DNA from: an uncultured Muribaculum sp.
GTDB lineage: Bacteria; Bacteroidota; Bacteroidia; Bacteroidales; Muribaculaceae
Reading direction: 5' to 3'
NCBI GenBank assembly: GCA_947573015.1
Contig: CANPDS010000006.1
Coordinates: 1-23,032 of the forward strand
DNA length: 23,032 bases
The notes below the pieces were generated by a model that was given only the letters and a program-made list of their open reading frames with translations, searched no databases and was not told the DNA's origin. Positions 16,018 through 23,032 of this stretch are shown here, one piece after another. Every line of letters starts with the position of its first letter. Position 1 is the stretch's first letter. The position numbers were made by a program, and so were the translations under genes.

Positions 16018-17037
16018 TCAGCGGATTGAGGCCCACCATGGAATGTTTCCGTACAGATCTATACGGTTTGTTCCGATTTCATTACTGAAGGCAGGTGTCA
16101 GGCTGAGTTGTGGAGCAGGCACTCCTTGATTTAGCTTAAACGGTGCTGTCTCGATACGTACCATATCGAATAATCTGTCATCAATAAACGCCTGTAGCAA
16201 AGTCGGGCCACCTTCAATGAGCACAGATGTGATCCCCTCGGCCCGCATCTCATTCAGCATTTCTGCCGGAGATGCAGAGTGGAGGTGGAGTATGCGACGG
16301 CCGGGCCTGTTCATGGCCAGTGGTGTTGTATCAATACGCTGTCGGCGGTCGGCTATTACCGGAATAGCATCGTGACCTGGCCATGCGCGGGTGGTGAGCG
16401 ATGGATTGTCGGTCATTACTGTGTTGCTCCCCACCATTATAGCGTCGTGAAGCGAGCGTAAGCGGTGCATCAGAATGGTTGATGCTGCTGTAGAAAATAC
16501 CTGTGGCGGTTCGTTGGATTTGCGTATTCGGTCGATGAATCCGTCGGCACTCTGTGCCCATTTCAGTGTCACCCACGGTCGTCCGAGGGTATGGGCAGTC
16601 ATGAACACCGGATTTATAGCGCTACACTCATTTTCGAGCATTCCCGTGACTACTTCTATTCCCACCTCCCGAAGCATGGCTACTCCACGACCAGCCACCC
16701 ATGGTGCAGGGTCGAGAGTGCCTATCACCACGCGTTTTATGCCTGAGTCTATGATTAGGCGTGCGCATGGGGGAGTCTTTCCGTAATGGGAACATGGTTC
16801 AAGGGTGACGTATATGGTAGAGTCGTTCAGCAGTGAGCGGTCAGTTACCGATGCCACTGCGTTGACTTCGGCATGTCCCTCTCCACAGCGGCGGTGCCAT
16901 CCTTCGCCTATTACAGTGCCATCGGAATGCACGATCACAGCTCCTACCATCGGATTTGGTGAGGTTGTGCCCAATCCGTGTCGTGCCAGTTGTATGGCGC
17001 GGCGCATGAAGCGCTCATCGGCGATGAAGTCGGTCAT
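16018..17037 (-). CDS. ribD: RibD: riboflavin biosynthesis deaminase/reductase
   Basis: A 339-residue bifunctional enzyme. The N-terminal deaminase domain (about 1-145) shows the cytidine-deaminase-like zinc site: HAEVNAV (H55, E57) and PCSHYGKTPPC (C82, C91). The C-terminal RibD reductase domain (about 153-335) begins PWVTLKWAQSADGFI and includes VLIEGGPTLLQAFID. It deaminates the pyrimidine made by GTP cyclohydrolase II and then reduces the ribosyl side chain, giving 5-amino-6-(5-phospho-ribitylamino)uracil. The ATG overlaps the TGA of the upstream phosphatase-family gene as ATGA, so the two are translationally coupled. No other rib gene is in the window, and no FMN riboswitch is visible upstream of the pair. 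Confidence 0.95.
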   Translation of the reverse strand: MTDFIADERFMRRAIQLARHGLGTTSPNPMVGAVIVHSDGTVIGEGWHRRCGEGHAEVNAVASVTDRSLLNDSTIYVTLEPCSHYGKTPPCARLIIDSGIKRVVIGTLDPAPWVAGRGVAMLREVGIEVVTGMLENECSAINPVFMTAHTLGRPWVTLKWAQSADGFIDRIRKSNEPPQVFSTAASTILMHRLRSLHDAIMVGSNTVMTDNPSLTTRAWPGHDAIPVIADRRQRIDTTPLAMNRPGRRILHLHSASPAEMLNEMRAEGITSVLIEGGPTLLQAFIDDRLFDMVRIETAPFKLNQGVPAPQLSLTPAFSNEIGTNRIDLYGNIPWWASIR

Positions 17038-17834
17038 AGCGCTGGGGTTGGTGATAATAGAGGAAGGAGCAGGTCGTGTATGGCTGGAGAGGCGGCCACG
17101 AGGCTAATGTTGCGGTCGTGACGGAACTCAGTGCATATGCCTCCGGCTTCTTTCACTATCAGCATTCCGGCAGAGACATCCCATCGGTGTAGATTAAGCT
17201 CCCAATATCCGTCGAGGAAACCGGCGGCGACGTAGCATAGATCCATTGCCGCAGATCCGAGGCGTCGCAGACCGCGCACGCGTGGCATCACACGTGATAG
17301 ATTGTCGAGGTTGTTGTCAGGCGTCGTCCCTTTGTCGACAGGGAATCCGGTGGATACCACAGCTCTGTCAAGAAGTGTCTTTTCGGCGCAGTGCACTGGC
17401 TCGCCATTGAGGAATGCGCCACCCCCTTCCACAGCGTGGAACAGTTCGTTGAGGTATGCATCATAAACCACTCCCACCACAGGGCGTCCGCAGATCTCAA
17501 CGCCGATCGATACACTGAATATCGGTAAACCCTGTGAAAAATTGGTGGTGCCGTCGAGAGGATCGATCACCCAACGCACCCCTTCGTGGCTATTTGTCAT
17601 CTCGCCCGACTCTTCGGAGAGTATGGAGTGATCGGGATACTTTGAGCGTATGTTGTCGATGATGAGCTTTTCGGCCGCTTTGTCGGCGGCGGTGACTATA
17701 TCGGCGTCGTTGAGTTTTGCAGATATGTCAAGTTCATTGCCACGGAAGTAGCGCATGTGGACTGCGCCTGCCTGACGCGCCCATGATATCGCGTCGAGCA
17801 ATAGGGTGTCGGTAGCTGGAATGGTGGATGTCAT
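17034..17834 (-). CDS. Inositol monophosphatase family protein
   Basis: A 266-residue IMPase-fold Mg-dependent phosphatase. Metal-site motifs are present: SEESG (E74, E75), DPLDGTTNF (D91, D94) and HRWDVSAG (D219), with LGSAAMDLCYVAAGFLDGYWE typical of the SuhB group. The frame is open to 17894, but ATG 17834 is chosen because it gives the normal family N-terminus, and the longer version would begin inside a 14-bp-stem hairpin (17886-17918). The stop overlaps the ribD start by 4 bp. Family members act on inositol phosphate, fructose bisphosphate, histidinol phosphate or PAP. Coupling to ribD suggests a possible role in dephosphorylating the RibD product, a step without one universal enzyme; this is inference. 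Confidence 0.88.
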   Translation of the reverse strand: MTSTIPATDTLLLDAISWARQAGAVHMRYFRGNELDISAKLNDADIVTAADKAAEKLIIDNIRSKYPDHSILSEESGEMTNSHEGVRWVIDPLDGTTNFSQGLPIFSVSIGVEICGRPVVGVVYDAYLNELFHAVEGGGAFLNGEPVHCAEKTLLDRAVVSTGFPVDKGTTPDNNLDNLSRVMPRVRGLRRLGSAAMDLCYVAAGFLDGYWELNLHRWDVSAGMLIVKEAGGICTEFRHDRNISLVAASPAIHDLLLPLLSPTPAL

Positions 17835-17885
17835 AGTTGATAAGCTGATCTTAGGAGCTGTTAATATAGTCTTTATAATGCAACC

Positions 17886-17918
17886 GGTGCGCACGTCCGT
17901 AAGCCGGATGTGCGCACC
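17886..17918. promoter_or_regulatory. Strong 14-bp-stem hairpin upstream of the IMPase-ribD pair
   Basis: GGTGCGCACGTCCG (17886-17899) pairs with CGGATGTGCGCACC (17905-17918) with one G-T pair and a 5-base loop. In the leftward direction the following bases are GGTTGCATTATAAAG, with no T-run, so it is not a typical intrinsic terminator, although it lies after the Lrp-family gene and before the IMPase gene. It could be an attenuator, an mRNA processing or stability stem, or a binding site. Confidence 0.6.
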
Positions 17919-17921
17919 GCT

Positions 17922-17941
17922 TACCTTATTATAATAAGGTA
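17922..17941. promoter_or_regulatory. Perfect 20-bp AT-rich palindrome, candidate regulator site
   Basis: TACCTTATTA (17922-17931) is followed directly by its exact reverse complement (17932-17941). It lies between the stop of the Lrp/AsnC-family gene (17981) and the hairpin upstream of IMPase-ribD. Lrp/AsnC proteins are known to bind AT-rich dyads of similar length, so it may be a site for the neighbouring regulator. That link is inference. Confidence 0.55.
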
Positions 17942-17980
17942 TAATGAGGCTTTAAAGTTCGTTGAGTTTGAGCGAGGGTA

Positions 17981-18451
17981 TTATTCCTTGCGCTTTTGGA
18001 TCGGGAGCTGGCGCTTGAATACCTCTTTGAATGAAATGAGCGATTCGGTACGTGCCAGACCGAGAGCCTGCAGCTCCTCGTGGATGAGGTGGAGCAGATG
18101 GTCGTTGTTGCGTGCATACAGTTTGATAAACATATCGTACTGTCCGGTGGTGAAATGCACTTCCACTACTTCTGGGATAGCACGCAGACGCTCTACAACT
18201 TCGTCGAACTGTGAGGGATCCTTCAGGAAAAATCCTATGTATGCACATGTCTCGTATCCAACTGCAGCGGCATCGATGAGACATTCTGAACCTTTAAGGA
18301 CGCCCATTGCTGTGAGCTTCTGAATGCGCTGGTGAATTGCAGCACCTGATACGCCACATTCGCGTGCGATTTCGAGATAAGGCTTGCGTCCGTTGTTCGA
18401 CAGTGTATTTAGAATTTTATAATCCAGAGTATCCAATTGAGCTCTTGCCAT
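17981..18451 (-). CDS. Lrp/AsnC family transcriptional regulator
   Basis: A 156-residue regulator. The N-terminal winged helix-turn-helix (about 5-60) reads LDTLDYKILNTLSNNGRKPYLEIARECGVSGAAIHQRIQKL and is typical of AsnC/Lrp. The C-terminal RAM/effector domain (about 68-148) includes YIGFFLKD, VVEVHFTTGQYDMFIKLYARN and the final TESLISFKEVF. Family members form dimers to octamers and respond to amino acids. The N-terminal MARAQLD start is normal for the group. Its target cannot be read directly, but the 20-bp AT palindrome just after its stop and the downstream IMPase-ribD pair are candidates, as is autoregulation in the divergent gap. It is transcribed away from the GNAT-znu cluster. Confidence 0.93.
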   Translation of the reverse strand: MARAQLDTLDYKILNTLSNNGRKPYLEIARECGVSGAAIHQRIQKLTAMGVLKGSECLIDAAAVGYETCAYIGFFLKDPSQFDEVVERLRAIPEVVEVHFTTGQYDMFIKLYARNNDHLLHLIHEELQALGLARTESLISFKEVFKRQLPIQKRKE

Positions 18452-18542
18452 AAACTAATATTTTAAGGTATTTGTTTAAAAGTTGCGTTATTATGTTTAC
18501 ATATGAAAAAGGAGGCTTTTACGCGTTACGCTTTTTCACAAG

Positions 18543-18576
18543 CAAAATTACGCATAAATAATGAAACTTTCACAAA
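18543..18576 (-). promoter_or_regulatory. Possible promoter of the Lrp-family gene
   Basis: On the minus strand, TTTG (18576-18573) and TAATTTTG (18550-18543) are 22 bases apart, three more than ideal. A second minus-strand -7-like box, TAACTTTG, lies at 18580-18573 without a clear -33. On the plus strand, TAAATTTG (18584-18591) is a possible -7 box for the GNAT gene at 18641, also without a good -33. The 189-bp divergent gap holds these candidates and nothing else that I could support. Confidence 0.35.
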
Positions 18577-18640
18577 GTTACATTAAATTTGTAAGAAATT
18601 TTGTGGCAAAACCACTCTAAACCCCACAGACTCTGTCGAT

Positions 18641-19207
18641 ATGAAACTTGAATTTGAGAAAATTACCACTCACGAAAGGTTGCCGATATCCATACTCTCA
18701 CTGTATCTGTTGGCATTTCCTGCAGATGAGCGTCGCCCATGTCGCAGTCTTTTTCAGCTTATAGATGGGGCGGAAAAAGGATTTGACTTTCGGATTATCA
18801 GATGGAATGGTGAGCTTGCCGGGTTTATGACTACCTGGAATGGAGATGGATTTCTTTATGTGGAGCATTTTGCCACACTCGAACATCTCAGAGGCTCCGG
18901 AATTGGGGGAAGAGCACTTGATAGGTTACGAATCGAAACCGGGCTGCCGCTGCTCCTTGAGGTAGAGCTCCCGGAATCGGGTGAACTGGCATGCCGGCGT
19001 ATAGAATTTTACCGCCGTCATGGCCTTGTGCCGCATCCGTCGTACCGATATATGCAGCCGGCTTATGCTTCCGGTCTAAGTCCTCTGCCGATGATGCTGA
19101 TGACATCGTGCGGTGATGTTGATCTTGACGTAGCACGCGATTTCCTTTATTCGCGTGTGTATGGAGTGTCGGAGCATCCGTCGGCCGGTTGCACCTGTGA
19201 GATATAA
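18641..19207 (+). CDS. GNAT family N-acetyltransferase (coupled to znuA-like gene)
   Basis: A 188-residue protein with a GNAT core in its first 140 residues: VEHFATLEHLRGSGIGGRAL carries the acetyl-CoA pyrophosphate-binding loop (R84, G85, G87, G89), followed by LLLEVELPE and IEFYRRHGLVPHPSYRYMQPAY, the strand-helix typical of the fold's C-terminal part. The last 45 residues extend beyond the core and contain CGD and CTC cysteines. The substrate is unknown. The stop TAA shares its last A with the ATG of the ZnuA-like gene (TAATG), so the two are translationally coupled and probably cotranscribed, although a functional link to metal uptake is not evident from sequence. Confidence 0.87.
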   Translation: MKLEFEKITTHERLPISILSLYLLAFPADERRPCRSLFQLIDGAEKGFDFRIIRWNGELAGFMTTWNGDGFLYVEHFATLEHLRGSGIGGRALDRLRIETGLPLLLEVELPESGELACRRIEFYRRHGLVPHPSYRYMQPAYASGLSPLPMMLMTSCGDVDLDVARDFLYSRVYGVSEHPSAGCTCEI

Positions 19208-20133
19208 TGATTAAATTTGCATACAAAGAGTTGAAACATCCCCTCGATATGACCAGGATTCACTTCCGATATATTTTACCTTTGCTTGCCTCGCTCCTAT
19301 TACCTGCATTATTGGGAGGATGTCTTGGACGTCCTGCCGATAAACCTACCCTTACTGTGAGCATACAGCCACAGAAGTATATGCTTGAGCAGATTGTCGG
19401 TGACAAGTGGGAGGTGAAATGTCTGCTGAGTAATGGCGCGAACCCTGAAAGCTATGATCCGAGCATGACGCATATGCTCAATCTTGAGCGTTCGGCAGCT
19501 TATATGCGCATGGGGAATATCCCTTTTGAAAGCGCGATTATAAATAAAGTTCAGAATAATAATCCCGGGCTGCGGCTGTATAATACGTCGGATGGCGTGT
19601 CGCTGATCACCGGTACACATACACACGACGGAACCGGAAGCGAAGCCGACCCGCATACATGGACATCTGTGCGAAATGTCAAGAAGATTGCTTCAAATAT
19701 GTATAATGCCATGGTTGAGCTTGATCCGGCCAATAAAGTGTATTATTCACGGCGGTTCAAGCGTTTCCTCGGATCGCTCGATTCGCTTGATATGGCTATC
19801 GACTCTATTCTTTCTCCATGCCGTGGCCGGGCATTCGTGGTATGGCACCCGTCGCTCAGCTATTTCGCCCGCGATTATGGTCTGGAGCAGATTGTGTTGA
19901 GTCCGGAGGGCAAGGAGATGTCGGTAGAGGACATTGGCCGTTCGGTCGACAAGGCCCGTCGCGACAGTGCGCGGGTGATGTTTTTCCAGAAAGATGCCGA
20001 TTCACGTCAGGCACAGACTGTAAATGCGCAGATTGGTGCCAAGGTGGTTAATATCAATCCTCTTTCATATGATTGGAAAGGCGAGATGCTTACTATCGCC
20101 CGCACTATCGCTGATGAAGACCGTGATGACTGA
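19207..20133 (+). CDS. ZnuA-like metal ABC transporter substrate-binding lipoprotein
   Basis: A 308-residue member of the cluster A-I metal-binding proteins. A lipoprotein signal ends LLGGC (Cys39 from ATG 19207). Metal-site regions are DPHTW (H150) and WHPSLSYFARDYGLEQ (H214). The usual first His in the GANPHxY segment is Glu81 (GANPESYDPS), a possible alternative ligand. A short His-rich loop, THTHDG, lies at 137-142. The role is capture of zinc or manganese in the envelope. Two starts compete: ATG 19207 overlaps the GNAT stop as TAATG, while in-frame ATG 19249 would give a more ordinary 25-residue lipoprotein signal. The gene overlaps the ATPase gene by 8 bp. No membrane permease gene follows in this window. 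Confidence 0.88.
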   Translation: MIKFAYKELKHPLDMTRIHFRYILPLLASLLLPALLGGCLGRPADKPTLTVSIQPQKYMLEQIVGDKWEVKCLLSNGANPESYDPSMTHMLNLERSAAYMRMGNIPFESAIINKVQNNNPGLRLYNTSDGVSLITGTHTHDGTGSEADPHTWTSVRNVKKIASNMYNAMVELDPANKVYYSRRFKRFLGSLDSLDMAIDSILSPCRGRAFVVWHPSLSYFARDYGLEQIVLSPEGKEMSVEDIGRSVDKARRDSARVMFFQKDADSRQAQTVNAQIGAKVVNINPLSYDWKGEMLTIARTIADEDRDD

Positions 20134-20830
20134 TACTATAGAAGATATTGCATCTCCGATAATAGAATTAAATGGCGCATGGTTGCGCTATGAACACCGC
20201 GTGGTGTTGCGTGATGTAAATCTGCGCGTGTTGCGTGGTGACTTTATGGCTATAACCGGGCCCAACGGAGGGGGAAAGACCTCGCTGTTGCGCCTTATGT
20301 TGAAGCTACTGAAGCCAACGGCCGGGCGTGTCGTGTATCGCGACGGCAATGGAAATGAAGTGCGACGCCTGCCGATCGGTTATCTTCCGCAGAAGAATAT
20401 GGTCGATTCGCGGTTTCCGATTACAGTGCGCGAGGTAGTAGCCTCTGGACTACTCGGTAAGCGCATGGTCATGGATGAGCGCAACCATATGGTTGAGGAG
20501 ACCATACGGTTGATGGGGATGGAGGATCGTGCCGATGCTCCGATCGGAGCTTTGTCGGGCGGTCAGTTGCAGCGGACATTGCTCGGGCGCGCTATAATAT
20601 CCAAACCGGAGGTACTTGTGCTTGATGAGCCGTTGAGCTATATTGACAAACGTTTCGAACATCGTCTTTACGATATTGTGGGTCAGCTTGCCCAGGATAC
20701 TACAATTGTGCTTGTGAGCCATGAGATGTCGGCTATCGCAGGTATGGCCAACCGTCATATAATAGTTGATCATCAGCTCCATGAATGCTGCGCGCATCAT
20801 CACTATGTGCCGTCGGAGTGTGACGAGTGA
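20126..20830 (+). CDS. ZnuC-like ABC transporter ATP-binding protein
   Basis: A 234-residue ABC ATPase: Walker A GPNGGGKTS (45-53), Q-loop Gln89 (YLPQKN), signature LSGGQ (143-147), Walker B VLVLDEP (163-169) and H-loop His199. It belongs to the metal-type (ZnuC/MntB) group by context and sequence style. The C-terminus is rich in metal-binding residues, with HQLHECCAHHHYVPSEC in the last 20, which could sense or buffer metal. ATG 20126 is chosen; it overlaps the ZnuA-like stop (20131-20133) by 8 bp and gives the normal N-terminus. The frame is open to 20024, and ATG 20114 is also possible. The expected permease (ZnuB) is not encoded next: 104 bp later comes an unrelated GNAT gene. Confidence 0.9.
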   Translation: MTDTIEDIASPIIELNGAWLRYEHRVVLRDVNLRVLRGDFMAITGPNGGGKTSLLRLMLKLLKPTAGRVVYRDGNGNEVRRLPIGYLPQKNMVDSRFPITVREVVASGLLGKRMVMDERNHMVEETIRLMGMEDRADAPIGALSGGQLQRTLLGRAIISKPEVLVLDEPLSYIDKRFEHRLYDIVGQLAQDTTIVLVSHEMSAIAGMANRHIIVDHQLHECCAHHHYVPSECDE

Positions 20831-20934
20831 TATTGTGTGATTTTTACAAAATCCGGGGGGATATTCGACTTTGGATTTTTCAATATCCGCGGTGTGATAA
20901 ATTAGGATATACTTGGTTAATTGAGTTTTAAGAT

Positions 20935-21342
20935 ATGAAAGAGATTGAGTATAAGGAAATACGTAAGTTCGGGAGAAAGAAGTTGGAAGAACTGTTTCTC
21001 TCTGTGGAGTGGTCGTCGGGTAAGTACCCCGAAATGTTGGTAAAGGCTATGGAACATTATGAGACAGTATATTCGGCTTGGGATGGCGACCGTCTGGTAG
21101 GTATGCTGTGTGCAATGGACGATGGTGTCATGACGGCATATGTACATTATCTGCTTGTGCATCCTGAATATCAGGGCTGTGGAATAGGACGTCGGCTTGT
21201 GGAGATGGCAAAAGAGAAGTATCGCGACTATCTGAAGATCGTACTCATAGCCTACGACAGAGGGGTGCGTTTTTATGAAAACTGTGGTTTCCGTCAGGCT
21301 GCTGACTCTGTGGCGATGTACTTTACCGACATGGAAGATTAG
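20935..21342 (+). CDS. Small GNAT family N-acetyltransferase
   Basis: A 135-residue single-domain GNAT. YVHYLLVHPEYQGCGIGRRLVEMAKEKY contains motif A with the acetyl-CoA loop (QGCGIG), and VRFYENCGFRQAADSVAMYF is the usual motif B end. The substrate is unknown. The gap after the znuC-like gene holds an inverted repeat, GGATATT (20859-20865) and AATATCC (20882-20888), without a T-run, and a weak -7-like TATACTTG (20908-20915). The transcription arrangement is therefore uncertain. It is not closely similar to the GNAT at 18641. Confidence 0.9.
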   Translation: MKEIEYKEIRKFGRKKLEELFLSVEWSSGKYPEMLVKAMEHYETVYSAWDGDRLVGMLCAMDDGVMTAYVHYLLVHPEYQGCGIGRRLVEMAKEKYRDYLKIVLIAYDRGVRFYENCGFRQAADSVAMYFTDMED

Positions 21343-21366
21343 ATGAGTATGCGCATGATGCTTGAT

Positions 21367-21397
21367 TTTGGAGGGTAGGGGATTTTTAGTAACTTTG
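21367..21397 (+). promoter_or_regulatory. Bacteroidetes-type promoter of ychF
   Basis: TTTG (21367-21370), exactly 19 bases, then TAACTTTG (21390-21397), a full match to the Bacteroidetes promoter form. The expected leader before ATG 21474 is about 70 bases. It lacks the GGTATTT and upstream AAwTAC bases shared by the three promoters around 11803-13932, so those extra bases are not simply part of the housekeeping box. Confidence 0.7.
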
Positions 21398-21473
21398 CTA
21401 TCTGAAAATCAAGAGATAACTCATGATTTTACTGGTCAATAGAATAATAAGTTAAGAAAATCATTATAGAATC

Positions 21474-22577
21474 ATGGCATTGCAATGCGGTATAGTCGGA
21501 CTGCCCAATGTGGGTAAGTCGACACTTTTCAACTGTCTGTCAAACGCTAAGGCCCAGTCGGCCAACTTTCCATTCTGCACCATCGAGCCCAATGTGGGTG
21601 TGATCACTGTGCCAGATGACCGTCTTACCAAACTCGTGGATATGTGCCAGCCAAAGAGTGTGGTTCCCGCTACAGTGGAAATTGTCGATATCGCCGGACT
21701 TGTCAAGGGCGCTTCGAAAGGCGAGGGGCTGGGCAATAAGTTTCTTGCCAACATCCGCGAGACGGATGCTATCATTCATGTGCTCCGTTGTTTTGATGAT
21801 GACAATATCACTCATGTCGATGGGTCGGTAGATCCTGTTCGCGATAAGGAGATTATCGATTATGAGCTTCAGCTCAAGGATCTTGAGACTGTGGAGAGCC
21901 GCATAGCCAAGACTCAGAAGCAGGCGCAGACCGGTGGAGATAAGGTGGCAAAGATGCAGCTTGAAGTACTCCTGCGCTATAAGGAGGCGCTCGATCAGGG
22001 CCTTCCCGCACGTTCGGTAAGCTTCGATGGTGTAGATGAACAGAAATTTGCCAGAGAACTGTTTCTACTCACCAACAAGCCGGTGCTATACGTATGCAAT
22101 GTGGATGATGCATCGGCGGCTACCGGAAATGCATATGTAGAGGCGGTGCGCGAGGCCGTAAAGGGTGAGGACGCACAGATACTTGTAGTTGCCGCCCAGA
22201 CTGAGGCTGATATAGCCGAGCTCGACACATGGGAGGAACGTCAGGAATTTCTTGCCGAGATCGGTCTGGAGGAGTCGGGTGTTAGCCGCTTGATCCGTTC
22301 AGCCTATGCATTGCTTGATCTTCAGACATATTTTACTGCCGGACCCGATGAGGTGAGAGCCTGGACATTTATGCGAGGTTCGAAGGCTCCGAAGTGTGCC
22401 GGTATTATCCACACCGATTTCGAAAAGGGATTTATCCGGGCCGAAGTGATCAAGTATGATGATTATGTGGCTCTCGGGGGTGAGACCGGCGTGCGCGAGG
22501 CTGGAAAGCTCGGCATTGAAGGCAAGGAGTATGTGGTGCAGGATGGCGATATCATGCACTTCCGCTTCAATGTTTAA
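21474..22577 (+). CDS. ychF: YchF/Obg-like ATPase
   Basis: A 367-residue translation-associated P-loop ATPase, the usual length for YchF. The N-terminus MALQCGIVGLPNVGKSTLFN carries the P-loop (GLPNVGKST, 9-17), followed by NFPFCTIEPNVGVITVPD and DIAGLVKGASKGEGLGNKFLANI (switch/G3 region). A helical coiled-coil insertion lies around 125-190, and the NVDD segment replaces the GTP-specific NKxD, which fits ATP preference. The C-terminal TGS domain (about 283-365) includes LQTYFTAGPDEVRAWTF and ends VQDGDIMHFRFNV. Members bind the ribosome and influence stress responses. It has its own promoter, and no clear terminator follows. Confidence 0.97.
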   Translation: MALQCGIVGLPNVGKSTLFNCLSNAKAQSANFPFCTIEPNVGVITVPDDRLTKLVDMCQPKSVVPATVEIVDIAGLVKGASKGEGLGNKFLANIRETDAIIHVLRCFDDDNITHVDGSVDPVRDKEIIDYELQLKDLETVESRIAKTQKQAQTGGDKVAKMQLEVLLRYKEALDQGLPARSVSFDGVDEQKFARELFLLTNKPVLYVCNVDDASAATGNAYVEAVREAVKGEDAQILVVAAQTEADIAELDTWEERQEFLAEIGLEESGVSRLIRSAYALLDLQTYFTAGPDEVRAWTFMRGSKAPKCAGIIHTDFEKGFIRAEVIKYDDYVALGGETGVREAGKLGIEGKEYVVQDGDIMHFRFNV

Positions 22578-22680
22578 AGATGCGGATTTTTGTGCCGGAA
22601 TTGTTTCTAAATGTCAGTCTCCGGTGAACAATCTGGTGTGCGTTATGGTTATGATACTACAACGTTTCACACATTTATTT

Positions 22681-23032
22681 ATGACAGTTAATCTACGCTT
22701 GCTATTAGCAGTAGTGCTTATCTACCCCTTGTGCGGAATGGCACAGGGGGTAGATGAACTTGTGGCTCGTCTTCGCGGAGTGGAGTGCTATGATGCTACT
22801 GTGGAATTTTCCGTGCTTATGTCCTTGCAGGACGATGTGGCATATCGTGTCGATCTGCATTCTTCGGCTGCTCCGGATGATACATTGTCACCATGTGACT
22901 ATCTTATCCGCTGGACAGTGCCGGGCGCGGAAGCCACGGCAACCACAGATGGCTTTTCGGCTTATTTCAGTGGAAATCTGTTCACATATCGTGGTGAGCG
23001 TATGGTAGAAAGGCATTTCGAAAGTGATTCAA
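22681..23032 (+). CDS. Secreted protein of unknown function, cut by the window end
   Basis: The frame is open to the last base (117 codons seen). From ATG 22681 the product starts with a signal peptide (MTVNLRLLLAVVLIYPLCGMAQ) and continues DELVARLRGVECYDATVEFSVLMSLQDDVAYRVDLHS...DYLIRWTVPGAEATATTDGFSAYFSGNLFTYRGERMVERHF. In-frame ATGs at 22651 and 22645 would lengthen the N-terminus. The pattern of short amphipathic strands after 'VEFSVLMSL' recalls LolA-like periplasmic proteins, but I cannot identify the family. The 103-bp gap after ychF shows no promoter box that I trust, so cotranscription with ychF is possible. Confidence 0.7.
   Translation, partial: MTVNLRLLLAVVLIYPLCGMAQGVDELVARLRGVECYDATVEFSVLMSLQDDVAYRVDLHSSAAPDDTLSPCDYLIRWTVPGAEATATTDGFSAYFSGNLFTYRGERMVERHFESDS

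Noticed and set aside
20024..20125. Longer start for the ZnuC-like ATPase
   Set aside because: It would overlap the ZnuA-like gene by more than 100 bp and add residues absent from ABC ATPases. ATG 20126 fits the family start.
1..23032. CRISPR arrays, tRNA or rRNA genes, phage or integrase genes
   Set aside because: None of these was seen: there are no regularly spaced repeats, no cloverleaf-like sequence and no recombinase motifs. The only mobile-element-like structure is the small inverted-repeat element at 2125-2312.

Overview
The window looks like a chromosomal segment of a gut Bacteroidales, most likely Muribaculaceae-like. This placement is inferred from protein style and promoter grammar; there is no rRNA in the window to test it. 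The signs are a long TonB receptor with an N-terminal carboxypeptidase-regulatory-like domain, Bacteroidetes-type lipoprotein and outer-membrane protein families, secreted proteins with a sorting-tail-like C-terminus, absence of clear Shine-Dalgarno sequences, and repeated TTTG-N19-TAnnTTTG promoters, the known Bacteroidetes housekeeping form.

Layout. Positions 1-358 carry no gene I can support. From 359 a promoter and a 5' hairpin precede a tandem pair of FKBP-type prolyl isomerases (507-2059), one without a signal peptide and one a lipoprotein, closed by a terminator. A 188-bp element bounded by 22-bp inverted repeats follows, then a secreted SGNH hydrolase (2341-3090) with its own terminator. 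On the minus strand, 11783 down to 3236 is a probable four-gene operon: TonB-dependent receptor, DUF4876-like surface lipoprotein, DUF6850-like outer-membrane barrel, and a two-half M16 zinc protease. Diverging from it on the plus strand are two tandem paralogous ~600-residue secreted beta-propeller-like proteins (11955-15779), each with its own terminator. All three transcription units share the promoter layout GGTATTT-N20-TAACTTTG with further conserved upstream bases at fixed spacing. This makes them a candidate co-regulated outer-membrane system.

The right third is mainly housekeeping. Minus strand: an Lrp/AsnC regulator, then an inositol-monophosphatase-family enzyme translationally coupled to ribD (riboflavin synthesis), with two strong dyads between the regulator and the enzyme pair. 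Plus strand: a GNAT acetyltransferase overlapping a ZnuA-like metal-binding lipoprotein, which overlaps a ZnuC-like ATPase (no permease gene is present here), a second GNAT, the ATPase YchF with a clear promoter, and the 5' part of a secreted protein cut by the window end.

The most interesting part is 3236-15779. A TonB receptor without a SusD partner is grouped with a full-length M16 protease, an arrangement that recalls protein import and processing by FusA/FusC and PqqL. It also has Bacteroidetes-specific lipoprotein and barrel partners and appears to be co-regulated with secreted propeller-like proteins.
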